DNA of 64,000 nt from Sphingomonadaceae bacterium (GCA_024236155.1 JACKLA010000008.1:10718-74717), one strand, 5' to 3'. Shown: positions 25,958 to 35,335, counted from the first letter of the stretch. Translations and numbers: made by a program. Notes: generated by a model not told the origin, from the letters alone.

Positions 25958-27592
25958 TTATTTACGGTCCGCGTTGCGGATTTTCCAGTCGAATAGCCGC
26001 GTTTCGCCCGGTTTCACCTCAAGTTCGATCACCGTCTCGCCATCCTTGAGGCGCGATTTCACCCGCCCGGTGCGAAATTCCCAATCGGTCGGATAACCCA
26101 GTGCCACGCGCACGGTTGCTGCGCGGCTGCCCGCATTGGTCAGCTTGACCCGCATGCCCGCCCACTTCCCGCTCTCCAGCTTGCGTTCGTCACCCTCCGA
26201 TGCGAGCGCGCAGGTCGCACGGACCATGCTGCTTTCAGCCAGCTCGATCTCGACATCCTGCCCTTCGGCATAATCGCGCAGCGTTTGCTCGGCGATCAGT
26301 TGCGGGCCAAAGGAACTGGGTTCGAAAATCGTGACCCCGCCACTCGGCAAGGCAACGCCCAGCTGATGTTCGTCGTCATTCACCGTTTCGAGGTTGAGCG
26401 TGGTCGGATAGGCCTCAAGCTCGTCCCAGTCCGCCTGCCAGCCATACTGGTCGCAGCTGGTGAGATAGACGAATTCCCCCTCCACCCGCTTGCGGTCGAG
26501 GAAGGCGACCTGTTTCAGCCCCTTGGCCGAAACGGTCACCGGTTCGGGAATGCGATAGAGCTTGAGATCGCCCAGCTGCTCCTCAGCGGCCATTACTGCC
26601 ACCGGTGCATTCATAACCTCCTTTCTCGCGAGGCGCGCACCGGTAACGACGATAGCGCCGACCGAATCATAGTCAGCCATTCCCGGCGGACTGGCAGGCG
26701 CAGGTTTCTGGGGACCGAAGTCCCAGATCGGCGTTCCCGCCGCCGTGCTGCCAATGGGATAGCAGGTCAGCCGCAACCCGCGCCCGGCAGGCGCATCGGC
26801 CAGCCCCTCGAAATCGCTTTCGACATTGAGCGTCCCGGCCACCGCCAGCAGATCGGCATCCTCGAAGCTTTGACCATTGTCGTTGAGGATGGTCAGCCAG
26901 CTCATCAGGTCGAAGAACGTCTTGCCCTTCGCCCCGCCCTCTCCCAGCTGCGCGACATAATGTGCCTGCCAGTCGAAGCCCCAGGCAAGATAGGTCAGCG
27001 TCACATCATAGGTCCCGCCGGTGGCATCGCGCGTATCGATGGAAAAGACCGGCTGCGCGGAAAGCCCCCTGGGCACGCGGTCGAAGGTCAGGCTTTCGGG
27101 CACGCCCGAACAGCGCACCGCCTCGTAGCCCGCCGAGGTTTGCAGCACGATCCCGCCATCGGCGCGGGTGCGGACAATCGCGCTTTCAGTGGTTTCCCTG
27201 CCGGTCGCGGGGTTGGTCCGCGTCACCCGCACACGATTGCCCAGCGTGCCATCGACCAGCGCGGCGGGGCTGAGCAGGTCGGCATTGCGGTTCTTCTCGA
27301 TCGTCCCGCCGGGCAGGCCGGTAACAATGGCACTGACCGCCACCATACCTTCTGCCACGCCTTCGAAGCGAATGGTCGATTCGCCAGCAGGCAGCGTGAC
27401 CGTGCGCCGTTCGCTGATCATCGCGAAACCGCGCGGCCAATTGCGTTCGAGCGTTTCACCGTCGCCGCGTTCCGGGTCACGATAGACCGTGACCGAGACC
27501 TTGCCCGGCGCGCTGGCATCGACTGCCTCGCGTGCGTCGGCAGCCGCGCCGATCAGCGCGAGGGGCAAGGCAAGGCTGGCCAGCCAGCGCAT
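25958..27592 (-). CDS. Exported DUF4139 domain protein (second copy)
   Basis: A 544-residue exported protein with signal peptide MRWLASLALPLALIGAAADA. Most of the length resembles DUF4139, a beta-rich domain of unknown function, with the segments GGTYDVTLTYLAWGFDWQAHYVAQL and RVKLTNAGSRAATVRVALGYPTDWEF. The ending ETRLFDWKIRN is also typical. It is a diverged paralogue of the upstream gene, 8 bp away, and the two surely form an operon. I reject a start 25 codons upstream because the signal peptide begins at ATG 27592. Confidence 0.75.
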   Translation of the reverse strand: MRWLASLALPLALIGAAADAREAVDASAPGKVSVTVYRDPERGDGETLERNWPRGFAMISERRTVTLPAGESTIRFEGVAEGMVAVSAIVTGLPGGTIEKNRNADLLSPAALVDGTLGNRVRVTRTNPATGRETTESAIVRTRADGGIVLQTSAGYEAVRCSGVPESLTFDRVPRGLSAQPVFSIDTRDATGGTYDVTLTYLAWGFDWQAHYVAQLGEGGAKGKTFFDLMSWLTILNDNGQSFEDADLLAVAGTLNVESDFEGLADAPAGRGLRLTCYPIGSTAAGTPIWDFGPQKPAPASPPGMADYDSVGAIVVTGARLARKEVMNAPVAVMAAEEQLGDLKLYRIPEPVTVSAKGLKQVAFLDRKRVEGEFVYLTSCDQYGWQADWDELEAYPTTLNLETVNDDEHQLGVALPSGGVTIFEPSSFGPQLIAEQTLRDYAEGQDVEIELAESSMVRATCALASEGDERKLESGKWAGMRVKLTNAGSRAATVRVALGYPTDWEFRTGRVKSRLKDGETVIELEVKPGETRLFDWKIRNADRK

Positions 27593-27600
27593 CGACCGGC

Positions 27601-29088
27601 TCAGTAACGGCTGGCGTAGGTTACGCGAAATTCGCGCTTGCCATTGGCTGGCACCGGTACAATCCATTTGCGTCGGTCGGAATTGAGCTGCTTGCCCGGC
27701 TCATCCTCCGACACGATGCGGAAATCGTGGCTCCACCAGCCCCGGTCCAGCCCCGCCTGCACCAGATCGACATTCACCGGCACCGGTTTGGCGTTGGTGA
27801 TCGTATAGCGCATGGTGGTTTGCCAATAATCGACCGGGCGTTCCTCCTCGATCCGGCGCACTTCCTCGCCATCCTCGATCACGATGTAGCGTGCGGTCTT
27901 TTCCCATTCCTGCGCGGTCAGCCGTTCGCGCTTCTCGACCTCTGCCTGGATGAAGATATCGAACGCATCGCCGGTCCGCAGAGACAGCTCGCTGCCCATC
28001 GGCGTGTGGCCGATGCCGTTTTCGCCGATGAACTGCGGCGATCCCTTGCTGTCTTTCTGGTAGAACCGCACCGTCCCCGCAGGCAGCGCATCGCCCAGCC
28101 CGCCATCGCTCGACGACGAGAAGGATATTTCGCTCGAGACATTCATCGGCCGGCTGTCATTCGCCAGCCAGCCAACCGTGCGGCTGTAGACCTTGCGCGC
28201 CCTAACCCCCTGCACATCGAGGAAGCTGACCTGTTTGGTCTGCGCATTGGCAATCGTGGTGCGCGCATCGATCGGATAGAGGTAGAACTCGCCCACCTGT
28301 TCGCGATTGGCGCTTTGCGTTCCGGCGCGAACCATGCCCGGATTGTAATTGCGGCCGCCATTGGGATTGCCCGCAACCAGCAGCGTATCGGCGTTGTGGA
28401 AGGTGGTGCCGGTGTTGTTGGTCAGCGTGACCCACCCTTGCATGTCGATACTGCCCCTGGCCTCGTCATAAAGCGCGACATAATCCGCGCTCCAGCCAAG
28501 GCCGCCGGTGAGGTAACGGATCTGGGTGGGCCGCACACCCGCACGGTTGCTCTCGACATTGACCGACAGCGTCGGGCGCGCGCGCAGATTGGGCGGTACG
28601 CGGTCGAAAATAACGCGGACCGGCAAGCCATCGTCGCGCAGCACCTCTATGCGGTCGCCGATTTGCACCACCACGCCGCCCGCAGTCGACAGCACCTTGG
28701 CACGCTCGCGCGTTTCAATACCGGTCGCGGGGTTGGTCCGCAGCAGAGTGACCGTCTGCCCGATGGCCTTTTCCATCATCTTGGTCGGGGTCAGCAGGTC
28801 GAAATCGAAATTCTGTTCGACGATTGCAGTGCCATCGGCGGCAAAGCTGAGCGTTTCGGGGCGGATCTGGGCCGACACATCGGGGAATTCGATCCGGCTG
28901 CGCCCGCGCGCAATATCCAGCTGGCGGATATCCTGCACCAGCGACTGCCCGTTCTGGTAAATCGTGACCGAGACATCGCCCTGTGCGGTTTCGTCAGGGT
29001 CGGGCACGGACTGCCCCGCCGCGTGCCCGGCCATGCCAAGGCAGGATACTGCCGCCAAGAGTTTCAGGTTACGTGTGAACTTGCCCAT
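27601..29088 (-). CDS. Exported DUF4139 domain protein (first copy)
   Basis: A 495-residue protein with signal peptide MGKFTRNLKLLAAVSCLGMAGHAAGQ. It begins with DVSVTIYQNGQSLVQDIRQLDIARG, a pattern common to DUF4139 proteins, and contains IRYLTGGLGWSADYVALYD and MQGWVTLTNNTGTTFHNADTLLVAGN. The C-terminal strand is ANGKREFRVTYASRY. It shares the phrase LLRTNPATGIETRE/VRVTRTNPATGRETTE with its neighbour, which shows duplication. Predicted periplasmic or surface location; role unknown. Confidence 0.75.
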   Translation of the reverse strand: MGKFTRNLKLLAAVSCLGMAGHAAGQSVPDPDETAQGDVSVTIYQNGQSLVQDIRQLDIARGRSRIEFPDVSAQIRPETLSFAADGTAIVEQNFDFDLLTPTKMMEKAIGQTVTLLRTNPATGIETRERAKVLSTAGGVVVQIGDRIEVLRDDGLPVRVIFDRVPPNLRARPTLSVNVESNRAGVRPTQIRYLTGGLGWSADYVALYDEARGSIDMQGWVTLTNNTGTTFHNADTLLVAGNPNGGRNYNPGMVRAGTQSANREQVGEFYLYPIDARTTIANAQTKQVSFLDVQGVRARKVYSRTVGWLANDSRPMNVSSEISFSSSSDGGLGDALPAGTVRFYQKDSKGSPQFIGENGIGHTPMGSELSLRTGDAFDIFIQAEVEKRERLTAQEWEKTARYIVIEDGEEVRRIEEERPVDYWQTTMRYTITNAKPVPVNVDLVQAGLDRGWWSHDFRIVSEDEPGKQLNSDRRKWIVPVPANGKREFRVTYASRY

Positions 29089-29150
29089 TCCATAGCCCTC
29101 CCGATCCGGCCCCTATGCGCAGTAGTGCCACGGCACCGCGCACAAAAAAA

Positions 29151-29179
29151 GGGGCGCAGATATGGTCTGCGCCCCTTTT
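29151..29179 (-). terminator. Rho-independent terminator after the tail-collar pair
   Basis: GGGGCGCAGA and TCTGCGCCCC form a perfect 10-bp stem with loop CCATA (minus strand), followed by seven Ts. It lies downstream of the tail-collar genes on their strand. Four Ts on the other side may allow bidirectional use. Confidence 0.85.
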
Positions 29180-29198
29180 CCTGAATGTTTGCCGAATT

Positions 29199-29239
29199 CT
29201 AGGCAGCGTGGACCAATTCCACGTGGTCACTCTGCCTAG
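29199..29239. repeat. Palindromic repeat at the tail-collar stop codon, related to the 39.6-kb element
   Basis: A 41-bp imperfect palindrome bounded by CTAGGCAG and CTGCCTAG. Positions 29200-29230 match the left end of the element at 39626 in 27 of 31 bases, counted by eye. The right border supplies the TAG stop of the tail-collar gene. It looks like a solo end or minimal copy of that repeat family. Confidence 0.55.
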
Positions 29240-29856
29240 TTGCGCGACGGGAAAATGCCTGTCAGCGCAACACACCACTGGAGCGTGAGATAGGGCTGCA
29301 TGTTGTTATGCGCCTGATTGCCGCCATTATTGCCCACCACGACGCTGCCGGAATGAAGCGCATCGTTCGGATCGGGCGCGGCATTGTCCGCATAGATCGT
29401 TGCGCCGCGCGCCAGCGTGTTGCCCCTCGGATTCGCCGAATCCGCCACTGTCTGCGCCTCACCAAGCAGCACGGCTGTGTGATTGTGCGAAGGCATTTCG
29501 AGCGTGGTCAGCGTGTGGGTTTCCTGCCCGCTCCTTTGCCCAAGCGGGTGGTTGCTGAGGCCCGGCCCTGTCCCGGTATGGATCGGAACGCGGCCACGCA
29601 GGTCGGGCAGGGCGAAGGTCGTGCGACCATCGCCGCCATAGGTCGTCCCATAGAGCGAGAACAACGCGGTATTGGTACTGATCGCCAGCAACTGGCCATC
29701 GGCCGGCGTCCAGCCGCGCGGGCAGAAGTTGTGCCCGGTCAGCAGGAGCTGACCGAGGAACTGGTCGCCGGCGCCCTGTGCCTGGGCCGGAGCAGGCACA
29801 AATGCCGTTGCCAGCGCAACCGTGGCGGCCATCGAAGCGAATTTTTTGAGTTTCAT
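29236..29856 (-). CDS. Exported phage tail-collar (microcystin-dependent protein-like) domain protein, copy 1
   Basis: A 206-residue protein with signal peptide ending AQAQ, then a tail-collar domain: GDQFLGQLLLTGHNFCPRGWTPADGQLL, TTYGGDGRTTFALPDLRGRVPIHTG and EMPSHNHT. The family is known from phage short tail fibres and bacterial MdpB-like proteins; those usually lack a signal peptide, so export is notable. Two Cys residues (in FCPRGW and WCVAL) could form a disulfide. It is a tandem paralogue of the upstream gene and ends in the same IFPSRN. The stop codon lies inside a palindromic repeat. Confidence 0.8.
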   Translation of the reverse strand: MKLKKFASMAATVALATAFVPAPAQAQGAGDQFLGQLLLTGHNFCPRGWTPADGQLLAISTNTALFSLYGTTYGGDGRTTFALPDLRGRVPIHTGTGPGLSNHPLGQRSGQETHTLTTLEMPSHNHTAVLLGEAQTVADSANPRGNTLARGATIYADNAAPDPNDALHSGSVVVGNNGGNQAHNNMQPYLTLQWCVALTGIFPSRN

Positions 29857-29914
29857 ATCAAGTCTCCCACTGGGAAATTCGGCTGTGCCCGAATGACCGG
29901 GCGAAAACGGACAA

Positions 29915-30529
29915 TCAGTTGCGCGACGGGAATATCCCTTCGAGCGCGACGCACCAGCGGATCGTCAGATAGGGCATCATGTTGTTATGCGACTGGTTGC
30001 CGCCATTATTGCCCACCACGACACTGCCGGAATGGAGCGCATCGTTCGGATCGGGCGCGGCGTTATCCGCATAGATCGTTGCGCCGCGTGCCAGAGTGTT
30101 GCCCCTCGGATTCGCCGAATCCGCCACTGTCTGCGCCTCACCAAGCAGCACGGCTGTGTGATTGTGCGAAGGCATTTCGAGCGTGGTCAGCGTGTGGGTT
30201 TCCTGCCCGCTCCTCTGGCCCAGTGGCCGAGGCGTCAGGCCAGGTCCGGTACCGGTGTGTATCGGCACCCGTCCGCGCAGGTCCGGCAGGGCGAAACTCG
30301 TGCGCCCGTCGCCGCCATAGGTCGTGCCATAGAGTGCAAACAGCGCATTGTAGTTACTGATCGGCAGCAACTGACCATCGGCATTTGCCCATCCTCGCGG
30401 ACAGAATGTGAAGCCAACCGGCATCACCTCTCCGATAAACGGATTTGCCCCTGCATGTGCAGGTGCCACAGGCATTGTCGTAGCCAGTGCTATCGCGGCG
30501 CAGGACGTAGCCAGCCTTGCTAATCTCAT
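29915..30529 (-). CDS. Exported phage tail-collar domain protein, copy 2
   Basis: A 204-residue paralogue of the downstream gene with its own signal peptide (MRLARLATSCAAIALATTMPVAPAHA) and the same order: FCPRGW, GTTYGGDGRTSFALPDLRGRVPIHTG, EMPSHNHTAVLLGEAQ, IFPSRN. ATG 30529 has a GGGGAGAAG ribosome-binding site. The N-terminal halves differ, but a central block of 218 bp is nearly identical between the copies, which suggests recent gene conversion. No phage structural genes are nearby. Confidence 0.8.
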   Translation of the reverse strand: MRLARLATSCAAIALATTMPVAPAHAGANPFIGEVMPVGFTFCPRGWANADGQLLPISNYNALFALYGTTYGGDGRTSFALPDLRGRVPIHTGTGPGLTPRPLGQRSGQETHTLTTLEMPSHNHTAVLLGEAQTVADSANPRGNTLARGATIYADNAAPDPNDALHSGSVVVGNNGGNQSHNNMMPYLTIRWCVALEGIFPSRN

Positions 30530-30719
30530 AGTGTCTTCTCCCCCCAAATTGAGAGCCAGATCGCGACACCCGTTTTGCTCGTCTCATTCGCGTGCGCGAT
30601 GGCGGCAACTGGAAACGTCTAGCAATCGAGCCGATATTGCAAGAACTATCGGCAACACGAACAGTTCAGCGCAATTGCACGGCGCTGGATTGTAAGAAAA
30701 CGTCAGGGCAATTGCGCGC

Positions 30720-33179
30720 CTACTCCAGGGATCCGCGCAGGATTTCACCCACCTTGTCGCCGATCTGCTGGACGCTGAACGGCTTGGCGAGGAAATGCAT
30801 CCTGTCGACACTGATCTCCTTGCGCAGCTGTTCTTCGGCATAGCCGGACATGAACAGCACAGGCAGCTCGGGGCGTTGCTTGCGAATCGCCTTGACCATG
30901 GTCGGGCCATCCATCCCCGGCATCACGACATCGGACACGATCAGGTCGAACTCGCCGCCATTGGCGATTGCTGCCAGCCCTTCCTCGCCATCGCTCGCCA
31001 GCGTGATCTTGTGGCCGGAACGGGCAAGCGCACGCTCGGCGACGGCGCGGACCATGTCTTCGTCCTCGACCAGCAGGATACGCCCCCCGCCCGACCATTT
31101 GCTGGCCGTTTCTTTCGCCCTGGCGGCAGCAGGCGGCGCTGGTGCGTCATCCTCGCCACCCCCGGCGTGGACCGGCAGGTAGATGGTAAAGCGCGCACCC
31201 TCGGCACGCCCGCCCCGCCCTTCGATATTGTCGGCAAAGATGAAGCCGCCGGACTGCTTGACGATACCATAGACAGTCGACAGGCCCAGCCCGGTGCCCT
31301 TGCCCTGCTCCTTGGTGGTAAAGAACGGCTCGAATATCTTGCCCAGCTTGTCGGGCGGGATGCCGCCACCCGAATCCTGCGCCACGAGCACGGTGTAGTC
31401 ACCCACGGGGATGATGTCCGACCCCATCGCCCTGACATCGCGCGCCGATACGCGGCGCGTCGCGAGCGTCAGCTTGCCGCGCCCGTCTCCGTTCGACTGG
31501 ATCGCATCGCGTGCATTGACCGCGAGGTTGACGATCACCTGCTCGAGCTGCTGCGGATCGGCGCGGACGGCACCCAGATCGCGGTCATGCCGGACTTTCA
31601 GCTCGATATTCTCGCCCAGCAGCCGCTTGAGCAGCTGGCTGACCTCGCTCACCACGTCGGGCAGCTGGAGGATTTTCGGCTGCAGGGTCTGCTGGCGGCT
31701 GAAAGCGAGCAATTGCCGCGTCAGGCTGGCCGCACGGTTGGAGTTGGCACGGATCTGCTGGATATCGTCGTAATCGCTGTCACCCGGCGTATGGCGCAGC
31801 AGCATGAGGTCGCAATAGCCGATGATCGCGGTGAGGACATTGTTGAAATCATGCGCCACGCCGCCCGCCAGCTGGCCGACCGCCTGCATCTTGGTCGCCT
31901 GCGCCACCTGCCGCTTGAGGCGGGTTTCCTCGGTCGAATCGACAAGGCTGAGCAGCACCGCCGCCTCGCCCAGTCCGCGCACCCCTGCGAGGCCGAGCGA
32001 AACCGGATCGTCGGGGTTGTCGCGCAGGCGGATCGCCATGTCTCCGCTCGAAGCAGGCCCCTTGCCGAAGCGCCGCACCGCATCGGCCAGCGCGCCCTTG
32101 TCTTCGCCCACCACCAGGTCGGACGGGTATTGCGGCATGGCCTGCCCTTCGCGTCCGACTGCGCGCTTGAAGGCATCATTGCCGAACAGGAAGCGCCCGT
32201 CGCGATCCGACATGGCGAGGCCCAGCGGCAAGGCACCGAGCAGGGCCTCGAGCTGCGGTGTAGCCGCTGCACCCGGTGCGTCTGCCCCGCCGCCAATGCC
32301 GACCCCGCTTTCGAGCAACAGCATGAGCGAGGGCACTTCGGTGGCAGAAGCTGGCCTGCCATCGGCCGTTTCGCCCAGCGGCACCTGGACCAGCGTTTGC
32401 GGCGGTCCCTTGCGGCCTTCGCGCGCGAAAAAGATACGGTCGCGATCGTCGCTGCGCAGGAAGGAAACGAACTCCTGCCCGGCAAGGGTCGCAGACGGGT
32501 CGCCCGATGCACGCTCGGCAAAGCCCGGCCCGGCGGCGCGGACGATCCCGTCCGGCCCGACCAGTGCCATTTCGACACCGGCATGCGACAGCAAGCGGCC
32601 AAGGCTGCCAGCGACCAGCGGGGCGACCTCGCCCCCCGGATCGGCACCGGCAAGCTGTTCGATCCGCCAGATCAGGTAGTCTTCGCCGCGCCCCGCCCGC
32701 TCGGCACGGGCGCGCCAGCCGGGCGAACCATCGTCGCGCGCAATCTCGCCCGCATCGGCAGCACCATCGCGCCACGCCTCGCGCGCCGCTCGCGTCAGTT
32801 TCTCGAGCGAGGCACGGTCGGCAGGCAGGTTGGGCGGTGCGATCGCGGCGCCGAACCAGTCGCTATAGGCCGAATTGGCGCAGGCGAGCCGGTTGGCCCG
32901 GTCGGTGATCGCGACGGCAAGGCCCGGTTGCTCGATCGCGGCAACCGTCACCGACCAGTCAGGCGGTGCCAGTTCATCGCCCTTGTCGCGTCCCTTGAAG
33001 CGCGCGGCAACGAAGGTCGCAGCCACCAGCACGGCAAGACCAAGGAAATAGGCGGCCGCGAGCAGCGCGCTGCCGCTGAGCCAGTAGAGCAGGATGGCAG
33101 ACACCAGCGCCGCCGCCCCGACAGCGCCGATCAGGACAGGCTGGCGCTCCCCCTCCGCCTCGCCGCTGAATAGTCTCAT
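30720..33179 (-). CDS. cckA: Hybrid sensor histidine kinase CckA
   Basis: An 819-residue hybrid kinase. Two transmembrane helices lie in the first 65 residues, then two PAS-like regions (about 80-380). HisKA follows with the phospho-acceptor H443 in GGVAHDFNNVLTAIIGYCDL, an HATPase domain (VNLAVNARDAI, GTGLGLSTVYGIV), and a receiver with D750 in DLIVSDVVMPGMDGP. The HDFNN-LTAIIGYCDL wording is characteristic of CckA, which in alphaproteobacteria feeds the ChpT-CtrA/CpdR phosphorelay. The start overlaps the upstream DUF2062 gene by 4 bp. Confidence 0.9.
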   Translation of the reverse strand: MRLFSGEAEGERQPVLIGAVGAAALVSAILLYWLSGSALLAAAYFLGLAVLVAATFVAARFKGRDKGDELAPPDWSVTVAAIEQPGLAVAITDRANRLACANSAYSDWFGAAIAPPNLPADRASLEKLTRAAREAWRDGAADAGEIARDDGSPGWRARAERAGRGEDYLIWRIEQLAGADPGGEVAPLVAGSLGRLLSHAGVEMALVGPDGIVRAAGPGFAERASGDPSATLAGQEFVSFLRSDDRDRIFFAREGRKGPPQTLVQVPLGETADGRPASATEVPSLMLLLESGVGIGGGADAPGAAATPQLEALLGALPLGLAMSDRDGRFLFGNDAFKRAVGREGQAMPQYPSDLVVGEDKGALADAVRRFGKGPASSGDMAIRLRDNPDDPVSLGLAGVRGLGEAAVLLSLVDSTEETRLKRQVAQATKMQAVGQLAGGVAHDFNNVLTAIIGYCDLMLLRHTPGDSDYDDIQQIRANSNRAASLTRQLLAFSRQQTLQPKILQLPDVVSEVSQLLKRLLGENIELKVRHDRDLGAVRADPQQLEQVIVNLAVNARDAIQSNGDGRGKLTLATRRVSARDVRAMGSDIIPVGDYTVLVAQDSGGGIPPDKLGKIFEPFFTTKEQGKGTGLGLSTVYGIVKQSGGFIFADNIEGRGGRAEGARFTIYLPVHAGGGEDDAPAPPAAARAKETASKWSGGGRILLVEDEDMVRAVAERALARSGHKITLASDGEEGLAAIANGGEFDLIVSDVVMPGMDGPTMVKAIRKQRPELPVLFMSGYAEEQLRKEISVDRMHFLAKPFSVQQIGDKVGEILRGSLE

Positions 33180-33769
33180 TCGAACGCTTCCGTCTGCTCA
33201 CCCATGCGCTTCAAGCGCCGCTTGCGCTTGTTTGCCACAATGAAGCGCCAGACGAAGCCCGACACAAGATATCCGATCGCTGCACCCACAACTGCCAGCA
33301 CGATAAAGCCGAAAATCGTCACCAGCACGGTCACACCCACGCCTTCGAACATCTCGATCAGCCAGGCCCAGCGACCGCTCGCCATTTCGGACTGTGCGGC
33401 ACCGCCGGTCGTCGCAAGGTCGATCTTGAGGATGAAAGCACCGAGCTTGTTCGCCACCACCGCCCAGAACGCAAAGGTCAGGGGATTGGTGATGAAGGTC
33501 ACCAGCGCGGCCAGCGGAACATTGGCGCGGGCTGGAAGCGCGAGGAAGGCGGCAAGGAAAATCTGCCCCACCGGGATGATGAAACCGGAAAAAATGCCCA
33601 GCGCCACGCCGCGCGGGACCGATCGGCGGGTGAAACGCCATAGTTCCGGCGAAAGGAAACGATGGGCGATGGGCGCGAGATACTTGTTCTGCGCCATCCC
33701 CTCACGCGTTGGCGTGTGTTTGCGGATCAGGTCCGCAAGCCAGGTCTTGGAGGGTTTCGCCGCGCTCAT
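33176..33769 (-). CDS. DUF2062 membrane protein
   Basis: A 197-residue inner-membrane protein of the DUF2062 family. After a polar N-terminus comes SVPRGVALGIFSGFIIPVGQIFLAAFLALPARANVPLAALVTFITNPLTF, the family core with two hydrophobic helices, then a further hydrophobic pair near residues 140-175 and a basic C-terminus (KRKRRLKRMGE). It overlaps the cckA start by 4 bp, so the two are co-translated. Whether it affects CckA signalling is unknown. Confidence 0.8.
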   Translation of the reverse strand: MSAAKPSKTWLADLIRKHTPTREGMAQNKYLAPIAHRFLSPELWRFTRRSVPRGVALGIFSGFIIPVGQIFLAAFLALPARANVPLAALVTFITNPLTFAFWAVVANKLGAFILKIDLATTGGAAQSEMASGRWAWLIEMFEGVGVTVLVTIFGFIVLAVVGAAIGYLVSGFVWRFIVANKRKRRLKRMGEQTEAFE

Positions 33770-33910
33770 CGTGCGCGCGCCTTGCGCCGCGATGCGGCAA
33801 AGCGCAAGCGACAGTTGGGCGATATCGACGGAGCGGTCATGGCTGGCGATATGGGTATCGACAGGCGGATGACCAGTGGGTGAATCGACGCAGCGATCGT
33901 TTCGCGCGCA

Positions 33911-34393
33911 CTATCCCTTTTCGCGCAGCAACCGTGCCTTGTCGCGCTTCCAGTCGCGATCCTTCACATATTCGCGCTTGTCCTGCGCCTGCCGCCCCTT
34001 GGCCAGCGCCAGTTCCAGCTTCGCCCTGCCCTTGCCGTTGAAATAGACGCTCAGCGGAACCAGCGTCATCCCCTTGCGCTCGACCGCGCCGGTCAGCTTG
34101 GCAATCTCGCGCTCGTTGAGCAGCAGCTTGCGCGGGCGCTTGGGTTCATGGTTGAGCCGGTTGCCATGGCTGTATTCGGGGATGTTGGCATTGATCAGCC
34201 ACACCTGCCCGTCACGCACTTCGGCATAGCTTTCGGCAATCGACGCCTCGCCCGCGCGCAAGGCCTTTACCTCGGTGCCCTGCAACACGATCCCGGCCTC
34301 GAACTTGTCATCGACCTGATAATCGAACCGCGCGCGCCGGTTCTCGGCGACGGTCTTCTGCTTGTCGAAAGTCTCGGGTTTGGGACGTGCCAT
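33911..34393 (-). CDS. smpB: SsrA-binding protein SmpB
   Basis: A 160-residue partner of tmRNA in trans-translation, rescuing stalled ribosomes. It shows AENRRARFDYQVDDKFEAGIVLQGTEVKALRAG, WLINANIPEY, and LVPLSVYFNGKGRAKLELALAKG, ending with the basic C-terminal helix (KRDKARLLREKG) that enters the mRNA channel. It lies 60 bp downstream of dapA on the same strand. No tmRNA gene was seen in the window. Confidence 0.95.
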   Translation of the reverse strand: MARPKPETFDKQKTVAENRRARFDYQVDDKFEAGIVLQGTEVKALRAGEASIAESYAEVRDGQVWLINANIPEYSHGNRLNHEPKRPRKLLLNEREIAKLTGAVERKGMTLVPLSVYFNGKGRAKLELALAKGRQAQDKREYVKDRDWKRDKARLLREKG

Positions 34394-34453
34394 GGTGGCG
34401 GGCCATGTAGGGAGCGCGCAGTCGATTGGAAAGAGCGAAGACCCCTACCCTCC

Positions 34454-35335
34454 TCAAACCAGCCCCGCGTGCTCCAGCGCCTCGTCCACTGCCTTGCGGC
34501 TTGCTGCGCTGGCTTCGACCAGCGGCAGGCGGACGCCGCATTCGAGCCAGTCGTGGACGCGGGTGAGCGCGTATTTGACCGGTGCCGGGCTGGCGTCGGA
34601 GAACATGGCATAATGCAACGGGAACAGGCGGTCGTTGAGTTCGCGCGCTTTCACCAGGTCGTTGGCAGCAATCGCCTCGTGGAATTCGGCGCACAGCGCG
34701 GGGGCGACATTGGCCGTAACCGAAATGCAGCCCGCCCCGCCCGCTGCCGAATGGGGCAGCCACAGCTCGTCATTGCCCGACAGCTGGCAGAAATCATGGT
34801 CGAGGCCCATGCGGTGATCGGCCACGCGCGACAGGTCGCCGCTGGCATCCTTGATCGCGACGATCCGGTCGGGGTACTTGCTGACCAGTTCGACCACCGT
34901 CTCGTCCTCGATATCGGTGACGGTGCGGCTCGGGACGTTGTACATCACGATCGGCAAATCGCTGTTTTCGGCAAGGAAACTGAAATGCGCGATCAGCCCG
35001 GCCTGGCTTGGCCGGTTGTAATAGGGCGCAACGCACAGCCCCGCCGCCGCACCAGCCTTCTGCGAGAAATTCATATGCAGCAGCGCATTGCGCGTATCGT
35101 TCGATCCGCAACCCGCGATCACCGGCACCCGGCCAGCCGCCTGTTCGATACAGACCTCGATCACCCGGTGATGTTCGGCATTGGACAGGGTCGATGCCTC
35201 CCCCGTGGTGCCGCAGGGGACCAGCGCCTTGCTGCCATTGTCGATCTGCCAGTCGACCAGCCGCCGGAAAGCGGCCTCGTCGAACGATCCGTCGCGAAAA
35301 GGAGTCACCAGAGCGGGAATCGACCCTGAGAACAT
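34454..35335 (-). CDS. dapA: 4-hydroxy-tetrahydrodipicolinate synthase
   Basis: A 293-residue aldolase-type enzyme condensing pyruvate with aspartate semialdehyde in the lysine and diaminopimelate pathway. It starts MFSGSIPALVTPFRDGSFDEAAF and has CGTTGEASTLS, the catalytic Tyr in IVMYNVPSRT, and the Schiff-base Lys in IVAIKDASGDLSR. Length is standard. It is divergent from the transglycosylase gene. Confidence 0.95.
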   Translation of the reverse strand: MFSGSIPALVTPFRDGSFDEAAFRRLVDWQIDNGSKALVPCGTTGEASTLSNAEHHRVIEVCIEQAAGRVPVIAGCGSNDTRNALLHMNFSQKAGAAAGLCVAPYYNRPSQAGLIAHFSFLAENSDLPIVMYNVPSRTVTDIEDETVVELVSKYPDRIVAIKDASGDLSRVADHRMGLDHDFCQLSGNDELWLPHSAAGGAGCISVTANVAPALCAEFHEAIAANDLVKARELNDRLFPLHYAMFSDASPAPVKYALTRVHDWLECGVRLPLVEASAASRKAVDEALEHAGLV

